From Spirochaetaceae bacterium (GTDB taxonomy: Bacteria > Spirochaetota > Spirochaetia > Treponematales > Breznakiellaceae), in NCBI GenBank assembly GCA_031265015.1, contig JAISDG010000072.1, positions 1 through 11,388 of the forward strand: DNA of 11,388 bases, in the 5' to 3' direction. Below are positions 1-6,878 of this stretch, in pieces; the stretch's first letter is position 1; each line of letters begins with the position of its first letter. The translations under genes and the position numbers were made by a program. The notes under the pieces are model-generated. The model was not told the DNA's origin and ran no database searches. It was given only the letters and a program-made list of their open reading frames with translations.

Positions 1-92
1 ACTTGTTTGATACTGTTTCCAGGGCCGGGTCCCTTGACAGCTCCCGTATCTCCTTCCGGCTCCGTTTCCCGAAGATCGCTTCCCGGGTTCGA
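1..92. other. Unresolved left edge, possible gene fragment
   Basis: Two frames are open to the edge and neither can be assigned. On the plus strand the frame starting at position 3 stays open to a TGA at 147-149, which would suit the 3' end of an upstream gene running into the repeats. On the minus strand a frame is open from 94 to 1, just after a TAA at 97-95, and reads like a charged, helix-forming peptide. It has no ATG, GTG or TTG start. I recognise neither product. Flanking sequence is needed to decide. Confidence 0.2.
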
Positions 93-103
93 ATTTATAG
101 TTC

Positions 104-357
104 GTCCGTGTTGGTCCGTATCGTCCGTGGTTATTTTGAATTCGAATGAACCCACAACGAACCTTCGGTTCGCCCTCACGGACAGAACGGACGTTCAGGT
201 TCAAATCTTTGCTTTTGTCCGTGTGGTCCGTGAGGTCCGTGGTTATTTTGAATTCGGAGTTCAACTACAACGAACCTTCGGTTCGCCCTCACGGACAAAC
301 ACGGACGTTTAGGTTCACATTTATATTTCGTCCGTGTTGGTCCGTATCGTCCGTGGT
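104..357. repeat. 113-bp tandem repeat array of GTCCGT words and hairpins
   Basis: Units start at 104, 217 and 330, exactly 113 bp apart. Two are complete and the third stops after 28 nt. Each complete unit has three GTCCGT words 9-10 bp apart (104/114/123, then 217/226/235; partial unit 330/340/349). A TTATTTTGAATTC stretch follows, then a 6-bp hairpin with arms CGAACC and GGTTCG and loop TTC (158-172 and 271-285). Two inverted ACGGAC words come last, again 9-10 bp apart (178/187 and 291/301). The forward and inverted words can pair around the small hairpin. Similarity between 93-103 and 319-329 suggests the repeat extends slightly left of 104. The region is noncoding as far as I can tell. 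Helical-turn spacing is what protein-binding iterons show, but a dispersed intergenic repeat family is equally possible. Confidence 0.85.
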
Positions 358-382
358 AAAATTAAAAAATGCCGCGTACCGC

Positions 383-411
383 TTGCAGTTTTTATCAAGC
401 GGCGATACACT
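383..411 (+). promoter_or_regulatory. Putative sigma70-like promoter of the H1-like gene
   Basis: A -35-like TTGCAG (383-388) and a -10-like TACACT (406-411) are separated by 17 bp. They lie about 30 bp before the ATG at 442, which leaves room for a short leader carrying the AAAGGAG ribosome binding site (430-436). The hexamers match the consensus only moderately. Confidence 0.4.
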
Positions 412-441
412 GATAGCAACCTTATTATTAAAGGAGAAGTC

Positions 442-717
442 ATGCCTGAAGTAAAAGCAACTGTCAAGAAAACGGCGGGAAGGAAACCCGCCGCCGCGAA
501 GTCCGCGGTAAAGAAGCCTGCCGCGAAAAAAACGGCAGCGGCAAAGAAGCCCGCCGCCGCGAAGTCCGCGGTAAAGAAACCTGCCGCGAAAAAAACAGCA
601 GCGGGAAGGAAGCCCGCCGCCGCAAGGAAAACAGCGGTAGGGAAACCCGTTGCGGCAAAGACGCCTGTGGACAATCCCGAAGAACCCGTTCCCAGTTCAG
701 GGTTTCCGTTCTTTTAA
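442..717 (+). CDS. Histone H1-like lysine/alanine-rich DNA-binding protein
   Basis: A 91-residue, strongly basic protein made almost entirely of Lys, Ala and Pro in KKPAAKKTAA-type repeats. Proteins of this composition resemble the C-terminal tail of eukaryotic histone H1 and bacterial H1-like proteins (Hc1/Hc2 and AlgP-like tails). They bind DNA nonspecifically and help compact the nucleoid, so that role is inferred from composition. Residues 16-57 are two copies of a 21-residue unit and a third partial copy follows. The last 16 residues are different: acidic and proline-rich, ending in a hydrophobic GFPFF, perhaps an interaction tail. The ATG at 442 is chosen because AAAGGAG ends 5 nt upstream. 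The frame is open back to 334, but that extension would run into the repeats and lacks an RBS. The gene stands alone with its own promoter and a stem-loop just downstream. No globular H1 domain is present. Confidence 0.85.
   Translation: MPEVKATVKKTAGRKPAAAKSAVKKPAAKKTAAAKKPAAAKSAVKKPAAKKTAAGRKPAAARKTAVGKPVAAKTPVDNPEEPVPSSGFPFF
487..624 (+). repeat. 63-bp coding tandem repeat inside the H1-like gene
   Basis: The word CCCGCCGCCGC recurs at 487, 550 and 613, exactly 63 bp (21 codons) apart. The first two units (487-549 and 550-612) differ at only a few bases. The third decays after about a dozen bases. The near-identity at DNA level suggests recent duplication, and copy number is likely to vary between strains. 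Confidence 0.8.
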
Positions 718-731
718 CAGGGCGATGGAAA

Positions 732-755
732 AAAGATCCGGATCGCCGGATCTTT
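732..755 (-). terminator. Bidirectional intrinsic terminator between convergent genes
   Basis: A perfect 10-bp stem, AAAGATCCGG (732-741) and CCGGATCTTT (746-755), with the tetraloop ATCG. A run of six A (729-734) on the plus strand gives the minus-strand transcript a proper U tract, so it best fits the end of the mnmE operon. In the plus direction only three T follow, so it would end the H1-like transcript less efficiently. Confidence 0.75.
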
Positions 756-801
756 GAACGTTGCCGCAAGCAGCGGATCGTATCCGCCGCGCGCCCTTGA
801 G

Positions 802-845
802 GTTCAGCCGTTTCCGTTCATTTTCCTAGGCAGAAACGGCTGAAC
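802..845 (-). other. Stem-loop carrying the mnmE stop codon in its loop
   Basis: A perfect 13-bp inverted repeat: GTTCAGCCGTTTC at 802-814 and GAAACGGCTGAAC at 833-845. The 18-nt loop contains the TGA of mnmE (820-818). No U tract follows on either strand, so this is not a standard intrinsic terminator. It may protect the mRNA 3' end or assist the terminator at 732-755. Confidence 0.6.
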
Positions 846-2245
846 ATTGTTTCCAAAATATCGGCCGGTGAAACTTCTCCGGTAATCTCCCCCAGGTAAT
901 GTAACGCTTCCCGCAGTAAAGGGGCGGTCATATCCAGCGGTTCTTCCCTGTCCGCCATGGCTAAAGCTTCTTCCAGGGCGTCCGCCGCTTTTTCGGTCAG
1001 ATCCTTCTGCCGGCGGGTACCCAGTCCGGCAGGAAACAGTTCTTCCCCGCCGGAAATATCCGGGAAATCTTTCAGCGCCCCGGCAAGGGCGCCGCAGAGT
1101 TCCTCCATGCCCCTGCCGGTCCGGGCGCTGACCGCCACAAGCCGGGGATAGCCGCGGCGCACTTCATCGGCGGGTTCCCGCACATCGGTCTTGTTCCAGA
1201 GCGGAATAAGCTTTTCCCCCCGGAGGCGGATAAAATTCCCGTCCTCCGGGGTTAATCCGGCGCTTCCGTCCACCACATAGAGGATTATATCCGCCTCCTT
1301 GATCAGCTCCCTGCTTCGCTCTATGCCCAGAGTTTCGGCCTCTTCCCGGCTTTCCCCGGGGGAAGCCGGGATTTCCCGGATGCCCGCGGTATCCGCCAGC
1401 CGGAGGGGAATGCCCTCCAGGGAAAGGGACGCTTCGATCCAGTCCCGGGTAGTGCCGGGGGTTCCGGTAACGATAGATCTGTCTTCGTTCAACAGGGCGT
1501 TGAAAAGGCTTGATTTTCCGGCGTTGGGCCTCCCCGCAATCACCGCCAGCGCCCCTTCCCGGTAGATTTGTTCCCGGCGGTAAGAGGCGGCCAGGGCCCG
1601 CAAACGCCGCAGGGCCTCTTCCGCCTCTTCACGGCGGGGAAGGCGCCCCGCGGCCTCATCCGGGGAAACTTCGATTTCATCTTCGGAATAATCCAAATAC
1701 AATTCCGCGGCGCTTACCACCTCAAGCAGTTTTTCCCTGATCTGCCGGATTTCCTGTTCCAGCAGGCCGGAAAGGCGCCTTACCGCCCGCTCAAGGCCGC
1801 CCTGCGTTTTTGCGGAAACCAGTTCCATCACCGATTCCGCCCGGGTCAGATCAAGCTTTCCGTTCATAAAAGCCCTAAAGGTAAATTCTCCGGGCAGGGC
1901 GTCCCGAAAACCGGCCCCCCTGAGGCTTTCCAAAATGGCGGCTGCCGCGGCGCTTCCCCCGTGGCAGGAAATATCCGCTCCCTCTTCCCCGGTATAAGAC
2001 CGGGGAGCGCGGTACACCGATACCAGTACCTCGTCTATTTTCCCCGCGCCGCTTTCCGCGCCGGCCGGTCCCGGGAGGATCCAGCCGTGGACTACCGTGT
2101 GCCCCGGAGCCTCAAGCAGCGCCCGGGGACGGGAGAAAATCCGGGCCAGTAATTCCAGCGTTCCCTCTCCGCTGGTCCTTAACAGGGCCAGCGCGCCCTG
2201 GGCAGCCTGGGCGGCTATGGGAACAGTGTCACCGTACGCGCTCAT
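818..2245 (-). CDS. mnmE: tRNA modification GTPase MnmE (TrmE)
   Basis: MnmE, with MnmG, installs the carboxymethylaminomethyl group on the wobble uridine (U34) of certain tRNAs, using a folate one-carbon unit and GTP hydrolysis. The 475-residue protein is close to the family length (E. coli 454). The N-terminal folate-binding domain covers about residues 1-125 and a helical domain follows. The G domain has the P-loop GRPNAGKS (238-245), the K-loop TGTPGTTRD (260-268), DTAG (285-288), NKTD (351-354) and SAR (373-375). The C terminus is FCLGK, the conserved C-x-G-K motif whose cysteine is needed for modification. The ATG overlaps the TGA of the upstream PAP2 gene as ATGA. There is no strong Shine-Dalgarno at normal spacing, so translational coupling is likely. 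It is the last gene of the minus-strand cluster. All key residues are present. Confidence 0.97.
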   Translation of the reverse strand: MSAYGDTVPIAAQAAQGALALLRTSGEGTLELLARIFSRPRALLEAPGHTVVHGWILPGPAGAESGAGKIDEVLVSVYRAPRSYTGEEGADISCHGGSAAAAAILESLRGAGFRDALPGEFTFRAFMNGKLDLTRAESVMELVSAKTQGGLERAVRRLSGLLEQEIRQIREKLLEVVSAAELYLDYSEDEIEVSPDEAAGRLPRREEAEEALRRLRALAASYRREQIYREGALAVIAGRPNAGKSSLFNALLNEDRSIVTGTPGTTRDWIEASLSLEGIPLRLADTAGIREIPASPGESREEAETLGIERSRELIKEADIILYVVDGSAGLTPEDGNFIRLRGEKLIPLWNKTDVREPADEVRRGYPRLVAVSARTGRGMEELCGALAGALKDFPDISGGEELFPAGLGTRRQKDLTEKAADALEEALAMADREEPLDMTAPLLREALHYLGEITGEVSPADILETMFSRFCLGK

Positions 2246-3225
2246 GTTCCGGCTTTTTCCTGCCGGAATATCAGGGGCATCCCTCCGCTGATCCAGAAGG
2301 TTAAGAGGGCATACCGGACAAAGCGGAAGGTTTTATAGAACGGATGCCCCTCCGGCCAGGGGAAAAGCAGCTTCAGGCTTAGGTATACAAGAACCGCCGC
2401 GGCAAAACCCGCAAAAAACCACCGGCGCCCTTTGGCGCAGCGATGCGCGGCGGCGCTAAAGGGAGCGTATCGCTTCATCAGCACATAGCCGGAACAAAAT
2501 CCCAGAAACAAAGCGCCGGGCAGCACATTCCCGGGATTCAGGGCGTTCATCAGCAGGGAAACCAGGGCTGTTACCGCAAGAGCGGGAAGCGGAACCCCCC
2601 GGGAATATTCCGCGGGCAGTTTGCCCCTCAGGAACGCAAGCTTTGCCCGCAGAAAACCGGCGCACCACGGGTATAGAAAAAAGGCAGCCCCCAGCAGCAA
2701 AGCTCCCAGGATCCATCCCCCGGCAATATCATGGGGGAAATGGATTCCCAGGTACAAACGGGAAAAGCCGATTGCCAAAACCATCAGCCCCGCCGCGGTC
2801 CACACCAGCGCTTTGTACAAAGGCCTGGCATATTGCCGGGCCAGGTAAAAAGCCAGGGGAAGAAACAGGGTTAGGGAAAGCTGGGCATGTCCGGAAGGGA
2901 AACCGTATCCCTTTTCATAGATCATCCCCAGGGCCGGTTCCAGATGAAAGGGTCTGGGCATACGGAAAAAAGCCTTGGCTACCTCGTTAAGCCACAGCGA
3001 ACCAATGACCAGGACCCCCAGGCGGAAAGCTTTTTTTTCGTCCCATAACCAGTACAGAACCGGCAGGAGCAGTAAAAAAACATATTCCGAAATAAATCCG
3101 GTTACGATTTTGACGACGCTTGTCAGCGGGGGAACGGCAATAGTTTGAATGGCAGCGATCCATTCCAGGCCGGCAAGGTAACGGTCATAGGATACCGACG
3201 GGGACAGCGCGCTAAAATCGTTCAA
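2242..3225 (-). CDS. PAP2-family integral membrane phosphatase
   Basis: A 327-residue multi-pass membrane protein with the full acid-phosphatase signature of the PAP2 superfamily. It has K-x6-RP at K84, R91, P92; PSGH at 110-113; and SR-x5-H-x3-D at S155, R156, H162 and D166. H113 and H162 are the expected catalytic histidines. Family members dephosphorylate phosphatidic acid, phosphatidylglycerol phosphate or undecaprenyl pyrophosphate. The substrate here cannot be told. Residues about 210-320 add at least three more hydrophobic segments beyond the catalytic core. The start codon is TTG (3225-3223), supported by AAAGGAG 7 nt upstream and by the lack of a better start. It overlaps the end of the upstream lipoprotein gene by 14 nt and the mnmE start by 4 nt, so the three genes probably share one mRNA. 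Confidence 0.9.
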   Translation of the reverse strand: MNDFSALSPSVSYDRYLAGLEWIAAIQTIAVPPLTSVVKIVTGFISEYVFLLLLPVLYWLWDEKKAFRLGVLVIGSLWLNEVAKAFFRMPRPFHLEPALGMIYEKGYGFPSGHAQLSLTLFLPLAFYLARQYARPLYKALVWTAAGLMVLAIGFSRLYLGIHFPHDIAGGWILGALLLGAAFFLYPWCAGFLRAKLAFLRGKLPAEYSRGVPLPALAVTALVSLLMNALNPGNVLPGALFLGFCSGYVLMKRYAPFSAAAHRCAKGRRWFFAGFAAAVLVYLSLKLLFPWPEGHPFYKTFRFVRYALLTFWISGGMPLIFRQEKAGT

Positions 3226-3904
3226 AAAAATACTCCTTTACATTGTCAAAAACTTCATGCTGCTCTTTAACTTTGGAAACGCTAACTCCCGCCAGAAGTT
3301 CGTGGATCTGTATTTCCAGGCTGTCCCTGGGGACACTTACCAGGATAAACCCCCAGTATTCGGCAGCCCCTTCTTCCGCGGAACTTCCCAGAATCCAGGA
3401 GTCATTTTCTTTCCGGGCCCCCCAGAAAACCCTGCGGTAGGCGGAGCGCACGGCATCGTCATAACTTGGCCCGTAATACTCATTGGGCCCCCGGGAACCA
3501 AGGTCTTTATCCAGCCGGGCGCGGATCCGGGCCGCGGCCAGCCTGGAAAAATCCTGATCCGCGGAAAAATTCTTTACCCACTGGCCGATCACCGCCTGTT
3601 CGGAACTGCGGATCATGCTGATAAAAAGATAAGACCCCCGGTAGGGATCAAGGGCTTCGGCCTCCGGTATGCCGCCGGAGAGATAGGACCGGAGCCAGGG
3701 GGCCAGGGACGCGCCGGCTTCCCTGTTTTTGTAGTCCCGGATTCGCAGCGAGGGAACGGCCTCTTCCGTCGGCATGGAAGGAGGAATCGTCTGCCCGGGA
3801 GGGGCCGCCCTAAGCTCATTATGGACGCTTTCCAGGACAGAGCAGGACAGAAAGAACGCCGCGGACAGCGCGGCTGCCATAACCCTGAAAAGGCCGCGGA
3901 ACAC
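3212..3904 (-). CDS. Predicted lipoprotein of unknown function
   Basis: I do not recognise a family. The 230-residue protein starts with an Arg-containing n-region and a hydrophobic stretch (about residues 8-19), then FLSC with Cys21 as the probable lipidated residue. A proline-rich linker (about 35-50) follows, then a soluble domain with many Arg, Asp and Tyr residues. The lipobox is loose, as is common in spirochaetes. The start chosen is GTG at 3904 because it supplies the basic n-region. An in-frame ATG 24 nt later would leave the signal without positive charge. No Shine-Dalgarno is visible for either, and the 44 nt between this gene and the upstream stop hold nothing else clear. Its 3' end overlaps the PAP2 start, suggesting the two proteins are made together and may both act at the envelope. 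Confidence 0.75.
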   Translation of the reverse strand: MFRGLFRVMAAALSAAFFLSCSVLESVHNELRAAPPGQTIPPSMPTEEAVPSLRIRDYKNREAGASLAPWLRSYLSGGIPEAEALDPYRGSYLFISMIRSSEQAVIGQWVKNFSADQDFSRLAAARIRARLDKDLGSRGPNEYYGPSYDDAVRSAYRRVFWGARKENDSWILGSSAEEGAAEYWGFILVSVPRDSLEIQIHELLAGVSVSKVKEQHEVFDNVKEYFFERF

Positions 3905-3948
3905 ATTATCGGGAAGAGGCGGTATTTTGGTATCTTCGCTTACAACAG

Positions 3949-5487
3949 CTATTGGGGTTCTTCCTCTTCTACGGGCCCGGTAAAGAACTGCATAAGCTGA
4001 ACAAAATAGTACATCCGCTTATAGTCATTGGTAATGCGCCTGGCTAAAGGCTCTTCGGAAGCGCCTTCCAGTTCTTTCCAGTTCATAATTACTTCGGAGG
4101 GCTTTTTCTGCATATCCTCCAGGAGGTTTTTAAAATTCCGGCCAATGGTAATCAGGTTGGCGGAAGCGGTGTTAATCATCCTCTGGGCATTGTTGTTAAC
4201 CGCTTTAAGGATGATTCTGATATACCTGCCCTGGCCCTTGTCCCGGTCCACCTTGACAAGAGCCTGTTTCAGCCGGGAACCGTCGGGGCCCTTGTCCGAC
4301 AGGGCTTCGTCAAAGACGGTAAGCTGGTCCGAAAGACCCATGATTTCGTGGTACGCGTCGGACACGGGCTGGGAAAGGACGTTGGTGGTCCATTGGCCCC
4401 GGATAAGAAGGAGATCGCAGAGCTCCCGGATTTCTTTTTTAACGAAATCCAGGAGAAAGGCTTTAAGGTAGTTCAGCCCCGCGACTTTGGTAAATCCCTC
4501 AAAATTTTTCTTTAAAAAAAGCTCGTTGGTTTTGTTGCTATAATGGGACAGCCTTTCCACGTCCGCGGAGCCAAAAACCGTCCGGGCCAGCTGTTCGATC
4601 TGGGCGCTCCGTTTGTCGTTCTGGATCTTGCCGACGGCCCCTTCTATTTCCGCCTTTTTGGCATCCAGCACCTTATCCGCTACCCGCTCATCGGGCAGCC
4701 TGGCTATGGACTGCCACAGGGGATCCTGGAGCGTATACTGGACAATAAGCTCCAGAATCCGGGTCCGGCTGACATCCTTTAAAAGCCGGATTATCCTGGC
4801 CCAGTGGTCGGGATTAACCACATCCATCCCTTCCTTGTACTGTTTAAGCACCGCCAGGGCGCTCTTCCAGTCCCGGTCTTCCTCCACCGAAGCGGAATAT
4901 TCCATAAAATCCTTGATTTCCTCTATCACTTCCCCGGCCCGGACACCCTGGAACCGGGGCTGATAGGTAAAATTCCGCTCGCTGATGCCGGGATCAAACT
5001 TTTTCAGGACAAAGAAAAAGTCAAAACAGACAAAGTTTACAAAGGCGATAATGGTATTGTAACAGTTGTTGATGCTGTTCACCCGGGCGCTGTCAAAACC
5101 CGCGGCAAACGCGGACAGGTTCCGTTTAACCGCGGCGGAAAGATCCTTGACGGGGACGGTCTTTGCCTTTTCCTGAATGGCCGCCGCGCTTAACCCCGCC
5201 TTTAAGGCCCGGAGCTCCTTATCCAGAAAGGCGTCCACGGTAATCTCCTTAAGCTGTTCCGACTTGGCGGCGTTCTGGAGAAATACCTGGGCGGGGGAGA
5301 TAAGCTTATAGATATCGTAGAGGAACTTGGCAAAGGGCCCCTCCAGTTCTTCGCTCTTAATCCTATAGAACCTGGAGTACTTGCCGGCCCCCAGCTCTTT
5401 GGCTATCTGGCGCACGCGCTTTTTTTTAGCCGCTTCGGGATCGCCGCCCCCGGAGAGAAGTCCTATCAGGTTATCCAGAAAACCCAT
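3949..5487 (-). CDS. Large spirochaetal protein of unknown function, DUF5312-like
   Basis: The 512-residue protein looks soluble and mostly helical, with many charged stretches and no signal peptide. One hydrophobic patch, rich in Phe (about residues 145-161), could be buried or membrane-associated. There are no nucleotide-binding or catalytic motifs that I can name. It opens with MGFLDNLIGLLSGGG, which could form an amphipathic helix, and ends with an acidic EEEEPQ tail. From memory it resembles DUF5312 proteins of Treponema, whose role is unknown; this is not verified. The ATG at 5487 is chosen over an extended frame beginning with TTG at 5553. A -10 box sits exactly 6 nt before the ATG, and the extension reads through promoter and operator sequence. 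It is first in the cluster leading to the lipoprotein, PAP2 and mnmE genes, 44 nt ahead of the next gene. Confidence 0.8.
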   Translation of the reverse strand: MGFLDNLIGLLSGGGDPEAAKKKRVRQIAKELGAGKYSRFYRIKSEELEGPFAKFLYDIYKLISPAQVFLQNAAKSEQLKEITVDAFLDKELRALKAGLSAAAIQEKAKTVPVKDLSAAVKRNLSAFAAGFDSARVNSINNCYNTIIAFVNFVCFDFFFVLKKFDPGISERNFTYQPRFQGVRAGEVIEEIKDFMEYSASVEEDRDWKSALAVLKQYKEGMDVVNPDHWARIIRLLKDVSRTRILELIVQYTLQDPLWQSIARLPDERVADKVLDAKKAEIEGAVGKIQNDKRSAQIEQLARTVFGSADVERLSHYSNKTNELFLKKNFEGFTKVAGLNYLKAFLLDFVKKEIRELCDLLLIRGQWTTNVLSQPVSDAYHEIMGLSDQLTVFDEALSDKGPDGSRLKQALVKVDRDKGQGRYIRIILKAVNNNAQRMINTASANLITIGRNFKNLLEDMQKKPSEVIMNWKELEGASEEPLARRITNDYKRMYYFVQLMQFFTGPVEEEEPQ

Positions 5488-5493
5488 AGCCCC

Positions 5494-5522
5494 ATTATCG
5501 CAAAAACAGAGTTTCAATTCAA
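5494..5522 (-). promoter_or_regulatory. Promoter predicting a leaderless mRNA for the DUF5312-like gene
   Basis: Reading the minus strand, TTGAAT (5522-5517), 17 bp, GATAAT (5499-5494), then 6 nt (GGGGCT) and the ATG at 5487. The normal start of transcription would fall on the A of ATG. No Shine-Dalgarno at normal spacing is present. Confidence 0.5.
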
Positions 5523-5534
5523 TGTCCTGTTCCA

Positions 5535-5553
5535 TTGTCATTGTCAATGACAA
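5535..5553. promoter_or_regulatory. 9-1-9 palindrome, candidate operator between divergent promoters
   Basis: TTGTCATTGTCAATGACAA is a perfect 9-bp inverted repeat around a single central base. It lies 12 bp from the -35 of the minus-strand promoter and 10 bp from the proposed -35 of purA, so one bound protein could affect both. The 9-1-9 layout is shared with Fur and Zur boxes. The sequence does not match a purine-repressor box that I know. The regulator is unknown. Confidence 0.5.
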
Positions 5554-5563
5554 ATAGAATGTC

Positions 5564-5592
5564 TTGGTAAACCGGGAACGCTGTGATAAAGT
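5564..5592 (+). promoter_or_regulatory. Putative promoter of purA-guaA
   Basis: TTGGTA (5564-5569) and TAAAGT (5587-5592) are 17 bp apart. Each hexamer matches four of six consensus bases. The predicted transcript would have a leader of about 20 nt carrying TAAGGA (5610-5615). Confidence 0.35.
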
Positions 5593-5621
5593 AATGGTAT
5601 TCTTTGCGGTAAGGATACTCC

Positions 5622-6848
5622 ATGAAAGTAGTGGTAATCGGCGCCCAATGGGGCGATGAAGGCAAGGGGAAGATTGTTGATTATCTGGCCGGCGACGCCC
5701 AGATCATTGTCCGTTTTTCCGGGGGAGCCAACGCGGGGCATACCATCGTCATCGGCAGCGAGGAATATGCCCTTCACCTGATCCCTTCGGGGATTCTTTA
5801 TCCCGATAAAACCGTCATTTTGGGTGCGGGTATGGTCATCGACCCCAAAGCCCTGTTCAGCGAACTGGAAATGCTCAACGACCGGGGCATTGATACGACG
5901 GGCAGGGTCTTTATTTCCGACCGGGCCCACATCGTCCTTCCCCGGTATATCAATATTGACCAGGAACGGGACGAGGCCCGCAAGAAGCCCATCGGCACCA
6001 CCGGCCGGGGCATCGGCATTACCTATTCCATGAAAAGTGACCGGGACAGTATACGTTTTGCCGATCTTTCCTGGAAAGAAAGGATAAACGATTTGGAAAA
6101 GGAAGACCGGGATTTTCTTGCCCCCTACGCGGAGCGGCTTAAAGCCATGTCGGTGGACCTGGCCTCGTTCCTGAAGCACCGCAAAAACGCCCAAACCCTT
6201 TTTGAGGGCGCCCAGGGAGCGCTGCTGGATCTTGACAACGGAACCTACCCGTATGTATCCAGCGGCATGTCCTGCGCCGCGGGCGCGGCCGTCGGCGGCT
6301 GTGTCGGTCCCCGGGCGCTGGACAAGGTGCTGGGAGTGTTCAAGGCCTATTCTACCCGGGTGGGGAACGGTCCCTTTCCCAGCGAGTTTGATACGGACTC
6401 GGAAGACGAGCTGTGCCGCTTTGTCCGGGATACGGGCCGGGAATACGGCGTTACCACCGGCCGGCCCCGGCGCTGCGGTTACCTGGACCTGGTGGCCCTG
6501 CGCTACACCTGCTTTACCAATTCCATCGATGCCCTGGTGATGACCCACCTGGATGTTTACGATACCCTGGGCGAAATTAAGGCCTGTGTCGCCTACCGCA
6601 TCGGGGACAGGATGATCGAAGATTTTCCCGCTTCCATAGAAGACCTGAACGCCGCAAAGCCGGTGCTCCGCTCCTTCCGGGGATGGAAACAGGCCCTGGC
6701 GGACCGCTTAACCTACGAAGAGTTTCCCGTGGAGGCCATGGAGTATATTGAGTTTATTGAGCGCTTCTGCGAAACTCCCGTGGACATCGTTTCCGTGGGT
6801 TATGACCGGAAGGCCACGATTATCAGAAAAAGCCCGTGGAAAACGTGA
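5622..6848 (+). CDS. purA: Adenylosuccinate synthetase
   Basis: Makes adenylosuccinate from IMP, aspartate and GTP, the first committed step from IMP to AMP in the cytoplasm. The 408-residue protein is slightly shorter than E. coli PurA (432). It has the P-loop-like WGDEGKGK (10-17) with catalytic Asp12, SGGANAGHT (33-41) with catalytic His40, the IMP-binding TTGRGIG (126-132), and EGAQGALLD (195-203). TRVGNGPFPSE (245-255), VTTGRPRRCGYLD (277-289) and the guanine-binding SVGYDRKAT (391-399) follow. The ATG at 5622 has AAGGA ending 6 nt upstream. guaA follows after 30 nt without a terminator, so the two are probably cotranscribed. The gene diverges from the DUF5312-like gene across a spacer with a palindrome. 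A long open frame on the opposite strand is a shadow of this gene. Confidence 0.97.
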   Translation: MKVVVIGAQWGDEGKGKIVDYLAGDAQIIVRFSGGANAGHTIVIGSEEYALHLIPSGILYPDKTVILGAGMVIDPKALFSELEMLNDRGIDTTGRVFISDRAHIVLPRYINIDQERDEARKKPIGTTGRGIGITYSMKSDRDSIRFADLSWKERINDLEKEDRDFLAPYAERLKAMSVDLASFLKHRKNAQTLFEGAQGALLDLDNGTYPYVSSGMSCAAGAAVGGCVGPRALDKVLGVFKAYSTRVGNGPFPSEFDTDSEDELCRFVRDTGREYGVTTGRPRRCGYLDLVALRYTCFTNSIDALVMTHLDVYDTLGEIKACVAYRIGDRMIEDFPASIEDLNAAKPVLRSFRGWKQALADRLTYEEFPVEAMEYIEFIERFCETPVDIVSVGYDRKATIIRKSPWKT

Positions 6849-6878
6849 AAGGCCCCCGAAAGGTTTAAAGGTTTATAG

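Noticed and set aside
104..357. CRISPR array
   Set aside because: The full 113-bp period is repeated, including what would be spacers, so there are no unique spacers. No cas gene is present.
334..441. Upstream extension of the H1-like frame
   Set aside because: It starts inside the 113-bp repeat, has a different composition and lacks an RBS, while the ATG at 442 has AAAGGAG.
7..454. Overlapping short plus-strand open frames across the repeat array
   Set aside because: Their repeated peptides simply reflect the DNA repeat. No RBS and no coding character.
3257..4000. Plus-strand open frame of 247 codons opposite the lipoprotein gene
   Set aside because: The minus-strand frame has a signal peptide, a lipobox and overlaps typical of an operon. 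The plus frame has no RBS or family features.
5488..5553. N-terminal extension of the DUF5312-like protein beginning with TTG
   Set aside because: It has no RBS, and its codons cover the -35, the -10 and the palindrome.
5544..6548. Long open frame (334 codons) on the minus strand opposite purA
   Set aside because: It lies inside an unmistakable purA with all motifs. Its translation is Gly/Val/Pro-rich without domain features, and it arises from the GC-rich codon use of purA.
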